64,000 bases of DNA from Planctomycetota bacterium. GTDB taxonomy: Bacteria; Planctomycetota; UBA1135; GCA-002686595. A model generated the notes under the pieces. It was not told the DNA's origin, made no database searches, and saw only the letters and a program-made list of their open reading frames with translations. Shown one piece after another: positions 8,999 through 19,900 of the stretch. Position 1 is the first letter of the stretch, and each line of letters begins with the position of its first letter. The position numbers were made by a program, and so were the translations under genes. The stretch lies in NCBI GenBank assembly GCA_002686265.1, contig NZBA01000108.1:25074-89073 (forward strand), written 5' to 3'.

Positions 8999-11960
8999 CG
9001 TGATCCTCCTCCTTGCGCCCGTTGTGAACATGGGCCAGGTAGCGCACCGAGGGCTGGACGTTCAGCTCCTCGAGCATGCTGTAGGCGCGCGGCCGCTTCG
9101 CCAACTGGGCGATGCGGCTCTCGGGGTCGCGCAGGTTCCCGAACACGATCGCCCCCGCGGGACAGGACTGCTGGCAAGCGGGCGTGATGTCGCCGTCACG
9201 CACGTCGCGGCCCTCGCGCCGGGCCTCGGCCTTGGCCTCCTGGATACGCTGCAAGCAGAACGAGCACTTCTCCATGACGCCGCGGGAGCGGATGGTCACA
9301 TCTGGGTTCAGCGCGTGGTTCTGCAGGGCATCCTCCCGCGGGTACTCGAACCAGTTGAAGCGCCGCACCTTGTAAGGGCAGGTATTGGCGCAGTAGCGCG
9401 TCCCGACACAGCGGTTGTAGACCTGCTGGTTGAGCCCCTCGGCAGAGTGCACCGTCGCCAGAACGGGACAGACTGACTCGCAAGGCGCGTGATCGCACTG
9501 CTGACACATCATCGGCTGGTGCAAGGCGCGCAGGTCGTCCTCGCCGCCCTCGAAGTAGCGGTCGATGCGCAGCCAGCTCATCTCCCGGTGTCGCCGGACT
9601 TCGTCGCGCCCCACGACCGGGACGTTGTTCTCCGCCTGACAGGAGACGACACAGGCCGAGCAACCGGTGCACTTGGAGAGGTCGATCGCCAGCCCCCAGG
9701 TCGTATCGCCAGAGTGGTCGTCGCTCCACAGGTCGGTCACCGGCAAGTCGTGGCCGTGAGCCGCGGCGTGCGGGTCGGCCTTCCAGGCGGCGAAGGATGT
9801 GGTGTGCACGAGGTCGCGCCGCTCGTGCCCCTCGATCGCCAGGTGCTCGGGGAGAACGAGCGAGTGGTGGTCCTGCGTGGCCGCCAGCTCCACCGAGGCC
9901 CCGGTCCGCGCCAGCGTGACGTGCCGGCCGTCGAGACGCCGACCAGCGGAATCTACCGCCAGGAGTCGGGCATTCGCCCCGATGACGCTTCCCGCCTCGA
10001 CGGTCGGGCGACCCTCGAGCCACTGCGGGCCCACATCGGTGAAGCGGTCCGTCCCCAGGCGCCCGTAGCCGAGGGCCACGGCGACCACGCCGTCGTGCTG
10101 GCCGCGTTGGACGTGCACGGGGAGCGAAATGGCGGCGGCGTCGTCTGTGACGGCGATCTCGACGACGGCGCCCTCCTCGAGTTCGAGGCGCTCGGCGGTC
10201 AGGGGCGACAGGCAGGCGTAGTTGTCCCAGGTGATCTTGCTGACCGGGTCGGGGAGCTCGTGCAGCCAGGGGTTGTGTCCGTGGCGACCGTCGAGCATGC
10301 CGATCTTGGGGTACAGCACGAGGCTGAGCGCACCGGTGACGGGCGCCGGAGCCGAGGCTACGGCGTGCACCGCCTCACGAACGAAGTGGTCGGAGACCCG
10401 GCGCTGCTCGTCGAGAACGACGAAGCCGTCGTCTAGGGCGCGATCGAAGAACGTGTCGAAGTCCTCCACCCCCGAGCGCGGGTGCAGCTCACGGCGCCAA
10501 TGGTCGCGAAGTAGCTCGCGGTCGGGACGCGAGTCTCCGCCGAGCGCCGCGAGGGTGGCGCGCAGGGTCCGGCCAGAGCGCAGGGCGGGGACCGTGGGTT
10601 GTGTAAGGCTGAAGGTGCCGCGCAGCGGCTCGGCATCATTCCAACTCTCCAGGAAGTGCGGCTCGGGCAACACCCAGTCCGCCAGCTCGCTGGTCTCGTC
10701 GGGAGCGGCGGCGCAGCTGACGAGCAGCTTGGCCCGCTCGACCGTGAGGGCGCCGGCCAGATCGTAAACGGGGTTCGCTCCGGCCACGATCAGCAGGTCC
10801 ACCTGCTCGTCGGCCAGCTCCGCCTGCAGTTCCGCGAGTTCGCGCTCGTCACCGAGCCGCTGTTGCGACGCGTGGACCAAGTCCAGGGTCGCTCCGTAGT
10901 TCCCCAGGAGCTCGTTCGCGTAGTTGACGAGGACTTGGACCTCGCTGTCCTGCGCGCCGGCGATGACCAGGCTCTCGCCGCGCGTCTCCCACAGGTCCGC
11001 GGCAATGGTCACGAGCAGCTCCGCGTGCGGCGCGTGCTCCGCCGCCCCCCGACAGGGGCCCCGGGCCCCGCCGCACTGCTCGAGCAGGTCACAGAGTCCA
11101 CTCAGCACCGCGCCGGTCTCCCAGGGCGCGAGCCGTGTGCGGACGTCCGCCCGACAGCCGGTCAGAGAGGTACGGGCCTCGAGCTGGTAGTGGCGCGACA
11201 TCGTCTCACCCTGAACATCGAGGTCCCTCCCGCGGGTGTAACCGGCAGCGAACTCAACCGGTGATATCCAGGTGGCAAGGAAGTCGGCGTCGAAGGCGAC
11301 GATCGTCTTCGCGCGCTCGAAGCGGTAGCGCGGGAGCACGCGCTCCCCGTGGGTGAGCTCGTGGGCGGATGGGATCGCCGACGCGGAGAGTCCGTCATAC
11401 GAGAGGTGACGCGCATCCTGGAAGCTCTCCAGGAAGCGGTCGATCGCGACGCGCGTACTCGGGCTGTTGACCGTTGAAGTCAACAGCCGCACCCGGCCGC
11501 CGCTCGCACGCAGGCCATCCAGGATCACGGTGAGCTCCTCGTCGGCGGCGCTCCAGCGCAGGTCTTGACCGCGGCCGTCTACGATGCGGCGCGCACCATC
11601 GAAGCGCTTGGAGTCGTAGAGGGAGAGGACCGATCCCTGCCCCGCCGGACAAAGCCCGCCCGCGGAAACTGGATGCCCGGGGATTCCCTCGAGCTTGATC
11701 GGCCTGCCGTCCCTGCAGCGAGCCAACACACCACAGCCCGCCTCGCAGCCGCCACAGCTGGATGCGATCCAGTAGGGCCGCCCCGGAACGAACTCCCGCG
11801 ACGCTTCCAGCGCCGGGATCGCTCTGCGAGTCGGGCCGCGCGAACATCCGGCCAGGGAGGCTCCCGCGATGCCGAATCCCACGAGCTGCAGGAACCCTCG
11901 CCGGGAGCTGCCCTCCCGCTCGAAGGGGAGCAGGACTTCGTCTTCGGTGCTCTGATCCAT
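8988..11960 (-). CDS. actB: Alternative complex III iron-sulfur subunit ActB
   Basis: 990-aa protein that fuses a molybdopterin-oxidoreductase-like domain (about residues 40-700, by family knowledge lacking Mo cofactor in ActB) to a four-cluster ferredoxin domain (about 750-930). The N-terminus carries a twin-arginine motif (SRRGFLQL) followed by a lipobox ending in AGC, so it is exported and probably lipid-anchored. Cluster motifs visible in the C-terminal part are CTGCSACVVSC, CQQCDHAPCESVCP, CVGTRYCANTCP (a Thr replaces one Cys, fitting the single [3Fe-4S] cluster) and CSFC with a later CQQSCP. An N-terminal CX2CX3CX27C set is also retained. The start ATG at 11960 shares one base with the actA stop. 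Confidence 0.93.
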   Translation of the reverse strand: MDQSTEDEVLLPFEREGSSRRGFLQLVGFGIAGASLAGCSRGPTRRAIPALEASREFVPGRPYWIASSCGGCEAGCGVLARCRDGRPIKLEGIPGHPVSAGGLCPAGQGSVLSLYDSKRFDGARRIVDGRGQDLRWSAADEELTVILDGLRASGGRVRLLTSTVNSPSTRVAIDRFLESFQDARHLSYDGLSASAIPSAHELTHGERVLPRYRFERAKTIVAFDADFLATWISPVEFAAGYTRGRDLDVQGETMSRHYQLEARTSLTGCRADVRTRLAPWETGAVLSGLCDLLEQCGGARGPCRGAAEHAPHAELLVTIAADLWETRGESLVIAGAQDSEVQVLVNYANELLGNYGATLDLVHASQQRLGDERELAELQAELADEQVDLLIVAGANPVYDLAGALTVERAKLLVSCAAAPDETSELADWVLPEPHFLESWNDAEPLRGTFSLTQPTVPALRSGRTLRATLAALGGDSRPDRELLRDHWRRELHPRSGVEDFDTFFDRALDDGFVVLDEQRRVSDHFVREAVHAVASAPAPVTGALSLVLYPKIGMLDGRHGHNPWLHELPDPVSKITWDNYACLSPLTAERLELEEGAVVEIAVTDDAAAISLPVHVQRGQHDGVVAVALGYGRLGTDRFTDVGPQWLEGRPTVEAGSVIGANARLLAVDSAGRRLDGRHVTLARTGASVELAATQDHHSLVLPEHLAIEGHERRDLVHTTSFAAWKADPHAAAHGHDLPVTDLWSDDHSGDTTWGLAIDLSKCTGCSACVVSCQAENNVPVVGRDEVRRHREMSWLRIDRYFEGGEDDLRALHQPMMCQQCDHAPCESVCPVLATVHSAEGLNQQVYNRCVGTRYCANTCPYKVRRFNWFEYPREDALQNHALNPDVTIRSRGVMEKCSFCLQRIQEAKAEARREGRDVRDGDITPACQQSCPAGAIVFGNLRDPESRIAQLAKRPRAYSMLEELNVQPSVRYLAHVHNGRKEEDHGAH

Positions 11961-12607
11961 CAGTAGTGACACACTCCGCAATCGGTCGACGCGTGCTCGA
12001 CCAAGTGACCTTCGGGCGCGATCGAACTCTCACGGTGGCAGTTCACGCACCAGCCCATGGACAGGTCCGAGTGCTGCCGGATGCGCTCCATGCTCTGGAC
12101 CGGACCGTGGCACGTTTCGCAGGCCAGTCCTTTCGCAACGTGAACTCGGTGATCGAAGTACACGAAGTCGGGGAGGTTGTGGACGCGCACCCACTCGATC
12201 GGCTTCCCAAGCTCGCCGGTCGGCTCCAACTTCTCGTCCAAACCCACCGCGTCGAAGAGCTTGCGCAGCTCGCTCGAAACGATGCGTTGGGGTTCGCGCT
12301 CCTCCTTCTCCGCCGCCTCCCGCTCCTCGAGGAAGGCATCGAACCCGCTCGTGACCGTCTTGTGGCAGTTCATGCACACCGACGCCGAGGGAATCCCCGC
12401 GTGCCGGCTGCGCTCCGCCCCGTAGTGGCAGTACTGACAGTCGATGCCGAGTTCGCCCGCGTGCAGGCGGTGGGAATAAGCGATCGGCTGGACAGGTTCG
12501 TAGCCCTGGTTGTTCCCCGGCAGCCTCACGGAGGCCGTCCGGGCCAGGACCACGGTCCCGATCACCAGCATGAAGAAGGCGAGTATCTTGCCGTTCAGCG
12601 CCATCAT
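11960..12607 (-). CDS. actA: Alternative complex III pentaheme cytochrome c ActA
   Basis: 215-aa protein with an N-terminal signal anchor (ILAFFMLVIGTVVLA) and exactly five CXXCH motifs in order: CQYCH, CMNCH, CETCH, CVNCH, CGVCH. Five hemes plus the position ahead of actB identify ActA, the multiheme periplasmic subunit that collects electrons from the ActB clusters. Two adjacent ATG codons (12607 and 12604) follow the narK stop by 1-4 bp, so either may be used; a further upstream in-frame start lies inside narK and is not credible. The near-zero gap to narK joins the nitrate-reductase and ACIII blocks. Confidence 0.93.
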   Translation of the reverse strand: MMALNGKILAFFMLVIGTVVLARTASVRLPGNNQGYEPVQPIAYSHRLHAGELGIDCQYCHYGAERSRHAGIPSASVCMNCHKTVTSGFDAFLEEREAAEKEEREPQRIVSSELRKLFDAVGLDEKLEPTGELGKPIEWVRVHNLPDFVYFDHRVHVAKGLACETCHGPVQSMERIRQHSDLSMGWCVNCHRESSIAPEGHLVEHASTDCGVCHY

Positions 12608-12608
12608 A

Positions 12609-14234
12609 TCAGCAGGGCACCTCCGCACCCTTGCGCGCGTAGAACCACCAGTTGACGAGCAGGCACGAGGCGTAGTAGAGCGCGAAACCGTAGAGCGCAT
12701 ACTCCGGAGTGCCGGCCTTGATCTGCGTCGCGAAGATCTTGGGGATGAGATACGCACCGTAGGCCGCGATGGCCGAGGTCCACCCCAGCACGGGGCCCGC
12801 CTGCTCCTTCGAGAAGATGATCGGGATCATCCGGAAGGTCGAACCGTTCCCGATCCCGGTCGTGGCGAAGAGAACGATGAAGAGCAGCAAGAAGGGCATG
12901 AAGTACTGCTCGGGCGTGGACGATTGGCTCGCCAGCGACACGCAGTAACCAGCCCCGATCGTGGACGCGATCATGAGCACCGTGTCCCACTGCGTCACGC
13001 GAGCGCCGCCCAGCTTGTCGGACAGCCAGCCTCCCAGGGGCCTGATCAAGGCTCCCACTCCGGCGCCGATCCAGATGTACTTGGCCGAAATCGGCGCGCC
13101 GGGGTTGCTGATCGCCTCGGCCAATGGCGATCCGTCGGCACCGACCCGAACTACGCCGAAGACGTCGTCGATCAGCTTCGGGAAGGCGTTCGCATAGCCG
13201 ATGAACGAGCCGAAGGTCATCGTGTAGAGCCAGGTCATGACCCAGTTGTGCTTGTTGCTGAAGATGGCGAACTGCCCCTTCAGATTCTCCTTGGTCGCCT
13301 TCGGCGTCATGAAGCGCATCAAGACCAAGGTCACGACCACGGTCACGAGCAGCACGAGGAAGGTCTTCAACAGGACCGGGAAGCCCCCCCAGGGCACGAT
13401 CAGCATCCCCACGCCGACGGTCACGCCCAAGAACCCCAGGAAGGTCAGCCAGAGGCACTTCCCGATCGCCACGGGGAACGGGCCGCAGTCGTGCTGCGGC
13501 AGGTTGTTCATGAAGAAGTAGGCCATGACGGCGAAGGCGGCCAGGATCGGAATCCAGACCAAGGCCGCGTTCTGCACCCATACCGGCTCACCACCGGCTC
13601 CGACATGGGGCTCACCGCCGACAGCACCGAAGGCGCCGAAGGTGATGACCCACGGCAGGAGGAACTGCATCACGCTGACACCCGCATTCCCCAGTCCCGC
13701 GTTGAGTCCCAGGGAGAGGCCCTGCATGCGCTTGGGGAAGAAGAAGCTGATGTTGGACATCGACGACGCGAAGGCGCCCCCGCCCACGCCCGAGAGAGCC
13801 GCCAGCAAGATGAAGATGTGGAAGGGCGTCTGCGGGTTCTGCAAGGCGAACCCGGCACCGATGGCCGGCAAGAGCAGCATCAAGGTCGTCATGAACTTGA
13901 CGTTGCGCCCGCCGCAGATGGCGATCATGAACGCATTGGGGATGCGCAGGGTCGCTCCCGCCAACCCGGCCACGGCCGGCAGGGTGAATAGCAGCGCGCG
14001 GTACTCGTCTCCGGAGTACGACGCGCCGTCGTTCATGAAGGTGAAGTCGAAGACCTCCTTGCTCGCGAAGTGCAGCTTCTGAATGAACTTGGCCAGCATC
14101 CCCCAGTAGAGCCAGACGGAGAACGCGCACAGGAGATTGGGAATGGAGACCCACAGATTCCGGTTCGCGATGGCCTTGCCCTCGCCGTCCCAGAACCCCT
14201 CGTCTTCGACGTCCCAGCGTTTGAGCTCCTTCAC
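12609..14234 (-). CDS. narK: Nitrate/nitrite transporter of the NarK family
   Basis: 541-aa major facilitator protein with about 12-14 helices. Both nitrate signatures are present: a glycine-rich first one around GGAFASSMSNISFFFP and GLNAGLGNAGVS (near residue 165-190) and a second GIGNGSTFRMIP (near 465). This pattern fits the NarK2-like nitrate/nitrite antiporter type that imports nitrate and exports nitrite for a cytoplasmic-facing NarG. The GTG start at 14234 is preceded by GGAAGG at a normal distance; the gene begins 16 bp after narI and ends 1 bp before actA. A hydrophilic insert of about 100 residues with many Gly/Val (near 210-225 and 345-365) separates some helices. Confidence 0.9.
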   Translation of the reverse strand: MKELKRWDVEDEGFWDGEGKAIANRNLWVSIPNLLCAFSVWLYWGMLAKFIQKLHFASKEVFDFTFMNDGASYSGDEYRALLFTLPAVAGLAGATLRIPNAFMIAICGGRNVKFMTTLMLLLPAIGAGFALQNPQTPFHIFILLAALSGVGGGAFASSMSNISFFFPKRMQGLSLGLNAGLGNAGVSVMQFLLPWVITFGAFGAVGGEPHVGAGGEPVWVQNAALVWIPILAAFAVMAYFFMNNLPQHDCGPFPVAIGKCLWLTFLGFLGVTVGVGMLIVPWGGFPVLLKTFLVLLVTVVVTLVLMRFMTPKATKENLKGQFAIFSNKHNWVMTWLYTMTFGSFIGYANAFPKLIDDVFGVVRVGADGSPLAEAISNPGAPISAKYIWIGAGVGALIRPLGGWLSDKLGGARVTQWDTVLMIASTIGAGYCVSLASQSSTPEQYFMPFLLLFIVLFATTGIGNGSTFRMIPIIFSKEQAGPVLGWTSAIAAYGAYLIPKIFATQIKAGTPEYALYGFALYYASCLLVNWWFYARKGAEVPC

Positions 14235-14250
14235 GGATGGACCTTCCTGA

Positions 14251-14940
14251 TCAGTCGGGGTTGTTGACCTTCGTGCGGTCCCAGTTCCAGATCACGACCT
14301 GGGTGCGACGCCAGAGGTAGGGATTGGGAACAACGAGGATGTGCACGAGGCGCGTGAACGGGAAGAAGCCGATCAGGAGGAAGGCGTTGATGACGTGCGC
14401 CTTGACCATGAGCGGTAGGGCCGCGACGAAGGTCACGTCCGGGGAGAGTTTCACCAGGGACCAGAGCCAGGGCGTGAGATTGGTGGCGAACCAGGAACTG
14501 CCCCAACCATGGAAGACGGCCACTCCGATTCCGGTGAGCACCTGCACGAGCAGCAAGCAGTAGACGATCCAATCACCGCTCGTCGTCACGCGGCGCGCCA
14601 GGGCGCTCGTGCGACGGCGGATCATGATGTTCGCGAGCCCCACCAGGGTCAGGACCGCGAAGGCGATCCCGGTGACCTCCAGCAACATCAGCCGCAGGGG
14701 TTCGGCGTTCCACGAGAGGATCGTGCCCGGGAGCAAGAACCCGATCACGTGCCCGCAGAGGACCACGAGGATCCCGTAGTGGAAGGGCACGGAGCCCCAG
14801 AAGTGGTGTTGGTTCTCGAGGAACTGCGAAGACAGGCTCGAGTAGCTGAAGGCCTTCAGGCGGTAGCGCTGGATCGTGACGATGAAGAAGACCACCATCA
14901 CGACGTACGGCAACACTCCAAACAGGACGAAGTCGTTCAT
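14251..14940 (-). CDS. narI: Respiratory nitrate reductase gamma subunit (cytochrome b) NarI
   Basis: 229-aa membrane protein with five helices, the diheme cytochrome b that oxidises quinol and anchors NarGH. The four heme ligands of Escherichia coli NarI have clear equivalents: H54 and H64 (spacing 10, as for H56/H66) and H182 and H200 (spacing 18, as for H187/H205). This indicates a functional quinol-oxidising subunit, so the nitrate reductase does not depend on complex III for electrons. The ATG at 14940 overlaps the narJ stop (ATGA). Confidence 0.95.
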   Translation of the reverse strand: MNDFVLFGVLPYVVMVVFFIVTIQRYRLKAFSYSSLSSQFLENQHHFWGSVPFHYGILVVLCGHVIGFLLPGTILSWNAEPLRLMLLEVTGIAFAVLTLVGLANIMIRRRTSALARRVTTSGDWIVYCLLLVQVLTGIGVAVFHGWGSSWFATNLTPWLWSLVKLSPDVTFVAALPLMVKAHVINAFLLIGFFPFTRLVHILVVPNPYLWRRTQVVIWNWDRTKVNNPD

Positions 14941-15485
14941 CTCACCGCCTCCTGCGCGGCATCAGCCAGGGGAGAGTGCAACTCGAGCACGCGCAGGGTG
15001 GCTCCGAGCACGCCGACCCAGGGACTCTCGATGGTCGCCAGGTTCTCGTGGATCTTCTCCACGGCCTGATGGACCTGACCGGCGGCTAGGGCGCTCGCCA
15101 GCTTGTCGGGAACGCGGCCGAGGACCGCCAGGACGTGCGTCAGGTGGTCGGGAAGCTCGGTTTGCTCGGTGATGCCGTGCTCCCGCATGAGCGCACGGAA
15201 GCGAACCATCAGGACCCCGCGGGCGTAGTTCTCGCCGAACAACTGCCAGCCCACCTCCAGCGAGCGATCGGCGACGTTGTCGAAGGTCCTGGTGTAGAGT
15301 TCCTCGAGCCGCCCACCGTCCAGCGTCGCGATACCCTCGAGGAAGCCGCGCAACTCCTCCGCGCTCTCGGGACAGGCCCGTCCCACGACGGCGACGGCCG
15401 CGGTGTACCGCTCGACTCCGCCAGCCTCCCCAGGGTAGGTGAGCAAGCACGCCAGGGCGTCGTGAACTTCGGGTCCGGGCCTCAT
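14937..15485 (-). CDS. narJ: Nitrate reductase assembly chaperone NarJ
   Basis: 182-aa all-helical protein of the NarJ/TorD family, the cytoplasmic chaperone needed for inserting the molybdenum cofactor and FS0 cluster into NarG. The family hallmarks LTYPGE (near residue 15) and the E-L-Y-T-R-T-F-D-N segment (near 65) are present. The start is the ATG at 15485, 1 bp after the narH stop; an in-frame GTG/TTG-type extension into narH is less likely. The order G-H-J-I is the canonical one. Confidence 0.93.
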   Translation of the reverse strand: MRPGPEVHDALACLLTYPGEAGGVERYTAAVAVVGRACPESAEELRGFLEGIATLDGGRLEELYTRTFDNVADRSLEVGWQLFGENYARGVLMVRFRALMREHGITEQTELPDHLTHVLAVLGRVPDKLASALAAGQVHQAVEKIHENLATIESPWVGVLGATLRVLELHSPLADAAQEAVR

Positions 15486-15486
15486 C

Positions 15487-16974
15487 TCAGCTCCTCCGCG
15501 GAGCATCCCGGAAGCCGAAACCGGCCGCCGATCGGTGATCGTGCGGGTCGGCGATCATCTCCATTGCCATTTCGCGTTGGAACGGTGGGATGACGAAGCG
15601 GTCTTCCCAAGTGGAGAGAGCCGTGAGCTTGAAGATGGCATCCGCCTCCTCGGGGGTGCAGTCCGCTTCGGTCAGCCCCTGGGTCGCGGCCTCCAAGCTG
15701 ACGTCCCCGACGGTCACGTGCCTCCGCCAAACGCGAACGGCCAGCTGCTTGCGCAAGGCGTACCGCACCTTGCCTTCGTTTCCAGCGGCGAAGAGCTTGC
15801 CGAGGTACCCCATGGGTGCCCGGGCCTTCTCGATCTCGGCGAACAACTCGTCCACGTCGCTGCGCACGAGATCTCCCTCTGAGATCGACATCACCGGCAG
15901 CAGCGGCGGAACGTAGAACAGCATCGGGAAGGTGCGGTACTCGACGTGCAGCGGCAGGCCGAGCTTCCACTCCTTCGCGAACCGGTACGCGGGCGACTTC
16001 TGGGCGGAGTCGACGACGCCCTCGGGGATCCCGCAGCGGCTGGCCTCCTCGATTACGGCAGGGTCGTTGGGATCGAGGATCATCCGGCGCTGGGCCTCGA
16101 CGAGCTCGTCGTCGGGGCGCAGGGCGGCCTCTTTGATCTGGTCGGCGTCGTAGAGGACGTTCCCGAGGTAGCGGATGCGGCCGACGCAGCTGTGGAAGCA
16201 GGCCGGCGCCTCGCCCGACTCGAGCCGCGGGAAACAGAGGATGCACTTCTCCGACTTACCGGTGGACCAGTTGTAGTAGGTCTTCTTGTAGGGGCAGGCC
16301 GAGATGCAAGAGCGCCAGGCTCGGCAGCGGTCCTGGTTGATCAGGACGATCCCGTCCTCGCCTCGCTTGTACATCGCTCCCGATGGACAGGAGGCAACGC
16401 ACGCGGGATTGAGGCAGTGATTGCAGATGCGCGGCAGGTAGAACATGACCATCCGCTCGATGGCCTTCATCTGCTGCCTCTGCTCTTCGGAGAGCACCTC
16501 CAGGTTGGTGTCGTTGGCCGCGTAGATCTCAGACCCACCCAGGTCATCGTCCCAATTCGGCCCCGCTTCGATCTCCATCGGCTCGCCGGTGATCATCGAG
16601 ATCGGACGCGCCACGGGCTGGTCGTCACCCTCGGGGGCGTTGAAGAGCTCGCTGTAGTCGTAGGTCCACGGCTCGTAGTAGTCGTCGAGGCTCGGCTGCG
16701 ACGGGTTGTGGAAGATGTTCGGGATGATCTTCCGCTTGCCTGTCGAACGCAGCTCGAGGTCCTCGCCGTCCGTCTTCCAGCCACCCTTGTAGGAGTCCTG
16801 ATCCTCCCATTTCGTCGGGTAACCGGTACCGGGCTTGGTCTCGACGTTGTTCCACCACATGTAGTCCGTGCCCTCGCGGTCGGTCCACACGTTCTTGCAG
16901 GCGACGCTGCAGGTGTGGCACCCGATGCACTTGTCGAGGTGGAACACCAGCGATATCTGAGATCGAACGTCCAT
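15487..16974 (-). CDS. narH: Respiratory nitrate reductase beta subunit (iron-sulfur) NarH
   Basis: 495-aa protein carrying the four-cluster electron wire between NarI and NarG. Cysteine groups: C16-I-G-C19-x2-C22-x3-C26 near the N-terminus; CNHCLNPACVASCP near residue 180; CRAWRSCISACP near 213, where a Trp replaces a Cys as in the [3Fe-4S] site; and CILC with a later CFHSC near 240-265. Length and motif order are those of classic NarH. It is 21 bp downstream of narG and nearly abuts narJ. Confidence 0.95.
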   Translation of the reverse strand: MDVRSQISLVFHLDKCIGCHTCSVACKNVWTDREGTDYMWWNNVETKPGTGYPTKWEDQDSYKGGWKTDGEDLELRSTGKRKIIPNIFHNPSQPSLDDYYEPWTYDYSELFNAPEGDDQPVARPISMITGEPMEIEAGPNWDDDLGGSEIYAANDTNLEVLSEEQRQQMKAIERMVMFYLPRICNHCLNPACVASCPSGAMYKRGEDGIVLINQDRCRAWRSCISACPYKKTYYNWSTGKSEKCILCFPRLESGEAPACFHSCVGRIRYLGNVLYDADQIKEAALRPDDELVEAQRRMILDPNDPAVIEEASRCGIPEGVVDSAQKSPAYRFAKEWKLGLPLHVEYRTFPMLFYVPPLLPVMSISEGDLVRSDVDELFAEIEKARAPMGYLGKLFAAGNEGKVRYALRKQLAVRVWRRHVTVGDVSLEAATQGLTEADCTPEEADAIFKLTALSTWEDRFVIPPFQREMAMEMIADPHDHRSAAGFGFRDAPRRS

Positions 16975-16995
16975 GGCTATCCTCGTGAAGATGGG

Positions 16996-19900
16996 CTACC
17001 AGTTCAGCTCCGGGAGCTTGCGAACCAGGATGTGGGTATCCCGGTTGCAACCCGTCGGGCCCCAGTAGTTGAAGTGGTAGGTGAACTGCCCGTAGCCGCC
17101 GACCATCAGGTTGGGCTTCAGGCGCGTGCGTGTGAGGCTGTTGTGCCCGCCCGCGCGCCGGTTCCCCCGCAGGGGGGACTTGGGCACCGAGTAGGTCCGC
17201 TCCGGCGAGTGGTAGATCAGGCAGATCCCCTGCGGGATCCTGTGGCTGACCGCTGCGCGGGTCACGACGACGCCGTGGTCGTTGTGAACCTCCACCCAGT
17301 CGTTGTCGTCGACGTCGATCGCGGCTGCGTCGGCCGGGTTGATCCACATCGGCTCGCACCCGCGAGACAAGGTCGTCATCCTCTGGTTGTCCCCGTAGGT
17401 CGAGTGGATGTGCCACTTGCCGTGCGGAGTCAGGTAATTGAGCTGGATCGTCGGCCCAGTCTCGGTGCTGAACACGAGGTCGGCGTACTCGTTCGGGTTG
17501 GGCTTGGGCTTGTAGGTCGGCAGGTGCTCGCCGAGTTGGATGTAGCCCTCATGATCGAGGTAGAAGTGCTGTCTGCCCGTCAGCGTCCGCCACGGCACCA
17601 TGCGCTCTCGGTTGTAGGTGAACGGAGCGTAGGTGCGCCCGTTCGCAACGAGCCCGCTCCACATCGGCGAGTTCAGGAGCCGCCGCGGCTGTGCCTGCAG
17701 GTCCTTGTACGTCATGCGGACGTTGCGGTCCGCTTCCGCCAGATCCGCAAGCGGCAGCCCGACCTTCTCCTCCATGTTCGTGTAGGAGCGGTGCGCCAGC
17801 TCACCGTTGGTCACCGTCGCCAAGCGCAGAACGGCATCCGCGGCCTCGCGGGCATCTCGCAGGGACGGATAGGCGCCCTCGCCCCAGCGCTGCACCGGGC
17901 CCGTGGCCAGCATCTCGTCGTAGAAGTCGTCGATCGCGTAACTGGTGCCGTGGGCTCCCAGACCGTTCTTCCTCGCAACCGGCCCGAACGAGATGAACTG
18001 GTTGTAGAGGTTCGCGTAGTCCCGCTCGACAACCTTGAAGTCGGGCATCGTCACGCCGGGAATGGCCTCGCACTCACCCTTGCTCCAATCGAGCATCTTG
18101 GGCTGGGAAACCTCTCCGGGTGTGTCGTGCGCGATAGGGGCCGCGATGATGTCGGGCGTGAGCCCCGGAAGGTGCTTGGCGGCGAGCTCCGAGAAGCTCT
18201 TGGAGATCGCCCGAAAGATGTCCCAGTCACTCTTGGATTCCCAACACGGCGGCACGGCCTGCGACAGCGGGTGGATGAAGCTGTGCATGTCCGTGGAGTT
18301 GAGATCGTCCTTCTCGTACCACGTCGCTGCCGGGAGAATGATGTCGGAGTACAGCGCCGAGGTATCCATGCGGAAATTCAGATCGATGACGAGATCGATC
18401 TTCCCGCTGGGCGCCTCTCCTCTCCAAACGACATCGCAGACCGAATCGGCCGCCATGTCCTTGGAGATGTTGTTGTGGTGCGTGCCGAGGTAATGGTCGA
18501 GGAAGTACTCGTGCCCCTTGGCGGATGACATCAGGGCGTTCCCGCGCCAGATGAACCACAAGCGCGGCCAAGCGCTCTCGGCGTCGGGGTCCTCGATGGC
18601 GAACTTCAGGTCTCCCTTCTTGAGGGAGTCCACGACGTGCCCGACCACCGCGGCGTCGTCTTGCGCTCCGGCGTCGCGCGCCTCGCGCACGAGGTCGACC
18701 GAGCTCTTGTCGAACTGCGGGTAGAAGGGCAGCCAGCCGTTCTTCACGGCCCGCACGTTCGTATCGATGGTGTGCCCGTCGGCCAACCCGCCATCGGGAT
18801 GGTCCTGAGGCACGCAGTTGTAGTCGCGGTGGCTCTTCTCGTAGCGCCACTGGTCGGAGTGGACGTAGTGCCAGCTCGGCGCGTTCTGCAGACGCGAGGG
18901 CGGATACCAGTCCTTGGCGAAGGCGATGCTGGACCAGGGCTCCATCGGTGCGAGTTTCTCCTGCCCGACGTAGTGAGCCAGCCCGCCGCCATTCACTCCG
19001 ACGCAACCGCAGAACATCAGGGCGTGCATCGCCGCCCGGTACATCAGGTTGGCGTGGTACCAGTGGTTGATGCCGGCGCCGATGATGACCGTGCACTTGC
19101 CGCCGGTGTGGTGAGCGGTGGACGCCCACTCGCGCGCGAAGCGAATGATCGTCTCCCGGTCCATGCCGGTGTAGCGCTCAGCCCAGGCGGGAGTGTACAC
19201 CGCATCTTCGTCGTAGCTCGCGGGGTAGTCGCCCTCGAGCCCGCGCCCGACGCCATACTGGGCCATCAACAGGTCGTAGGCCGTCGCGACGAGCACCTCC
19301 GCCCCGTCCGCCAGCCGCAGGCGCCGCGCGGGCACGCCGCGCTCGACCGAGCGGGCCCCGCCGAAGTCGTCGAGAGTCACCTGCACGATCTCGTCGTGGT
19401 CCTCCAGCAACGTCAGGGCCGCGTCGATGTCACTGCCGTCCTTGCCGTCCTTCGGGAGCAGGTTCCACTGCCCCTTCCGCTCCTGCCAGCGATGGCCGGA
19501 ACTGCCCATCGGCATCTTGGCGCGACCCTCCCCGCGGTCCCATTGCAGGAACTTCCACTCGCCCTTCTCCTCGTCCGTGTAGCCTTCGAGGCGGCCGGCC
19601 CGCAGCAGCTGGCGCGCCTTGTATGCCCCGCCCGCCTGCTCCAGTTCGACAAGGAACGGAGCGTCGGTGAAGTCCCGCGTGTAGTCGAGGAAGGCCTCGT
19701 TCTGCTGCTCGTGGTGGAACTCCTTGAGGATCACGTGGTTGACGGCCATCCACCACGCCCCGTCCTGTCCAGCGTTGATCGGGATCCACTCGTCGGCGAA
19801 CTTGGCGACCTGGTTGAAGTCCGGCGCGAAGACGACCATCTTCGACCCGTTGGTCCTCGCCTCCGACGCGAAATGCACATCGGGCGTGCGGGTCATGTTC

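Noticed and set aside
15946..18528. Long plus-strand open frame of 860 codons opposite narH and narG
   Set aside because: Shadow of a highly conserved gene in GC-rich DNA; composition is Arg/Val/Gly-rich without a family match, and the true genes on the other strand have all catalytic motifs. The same applies to long antisense frames at 1628-3082, 18637-20712, 25365-27386 and 32175-34331.
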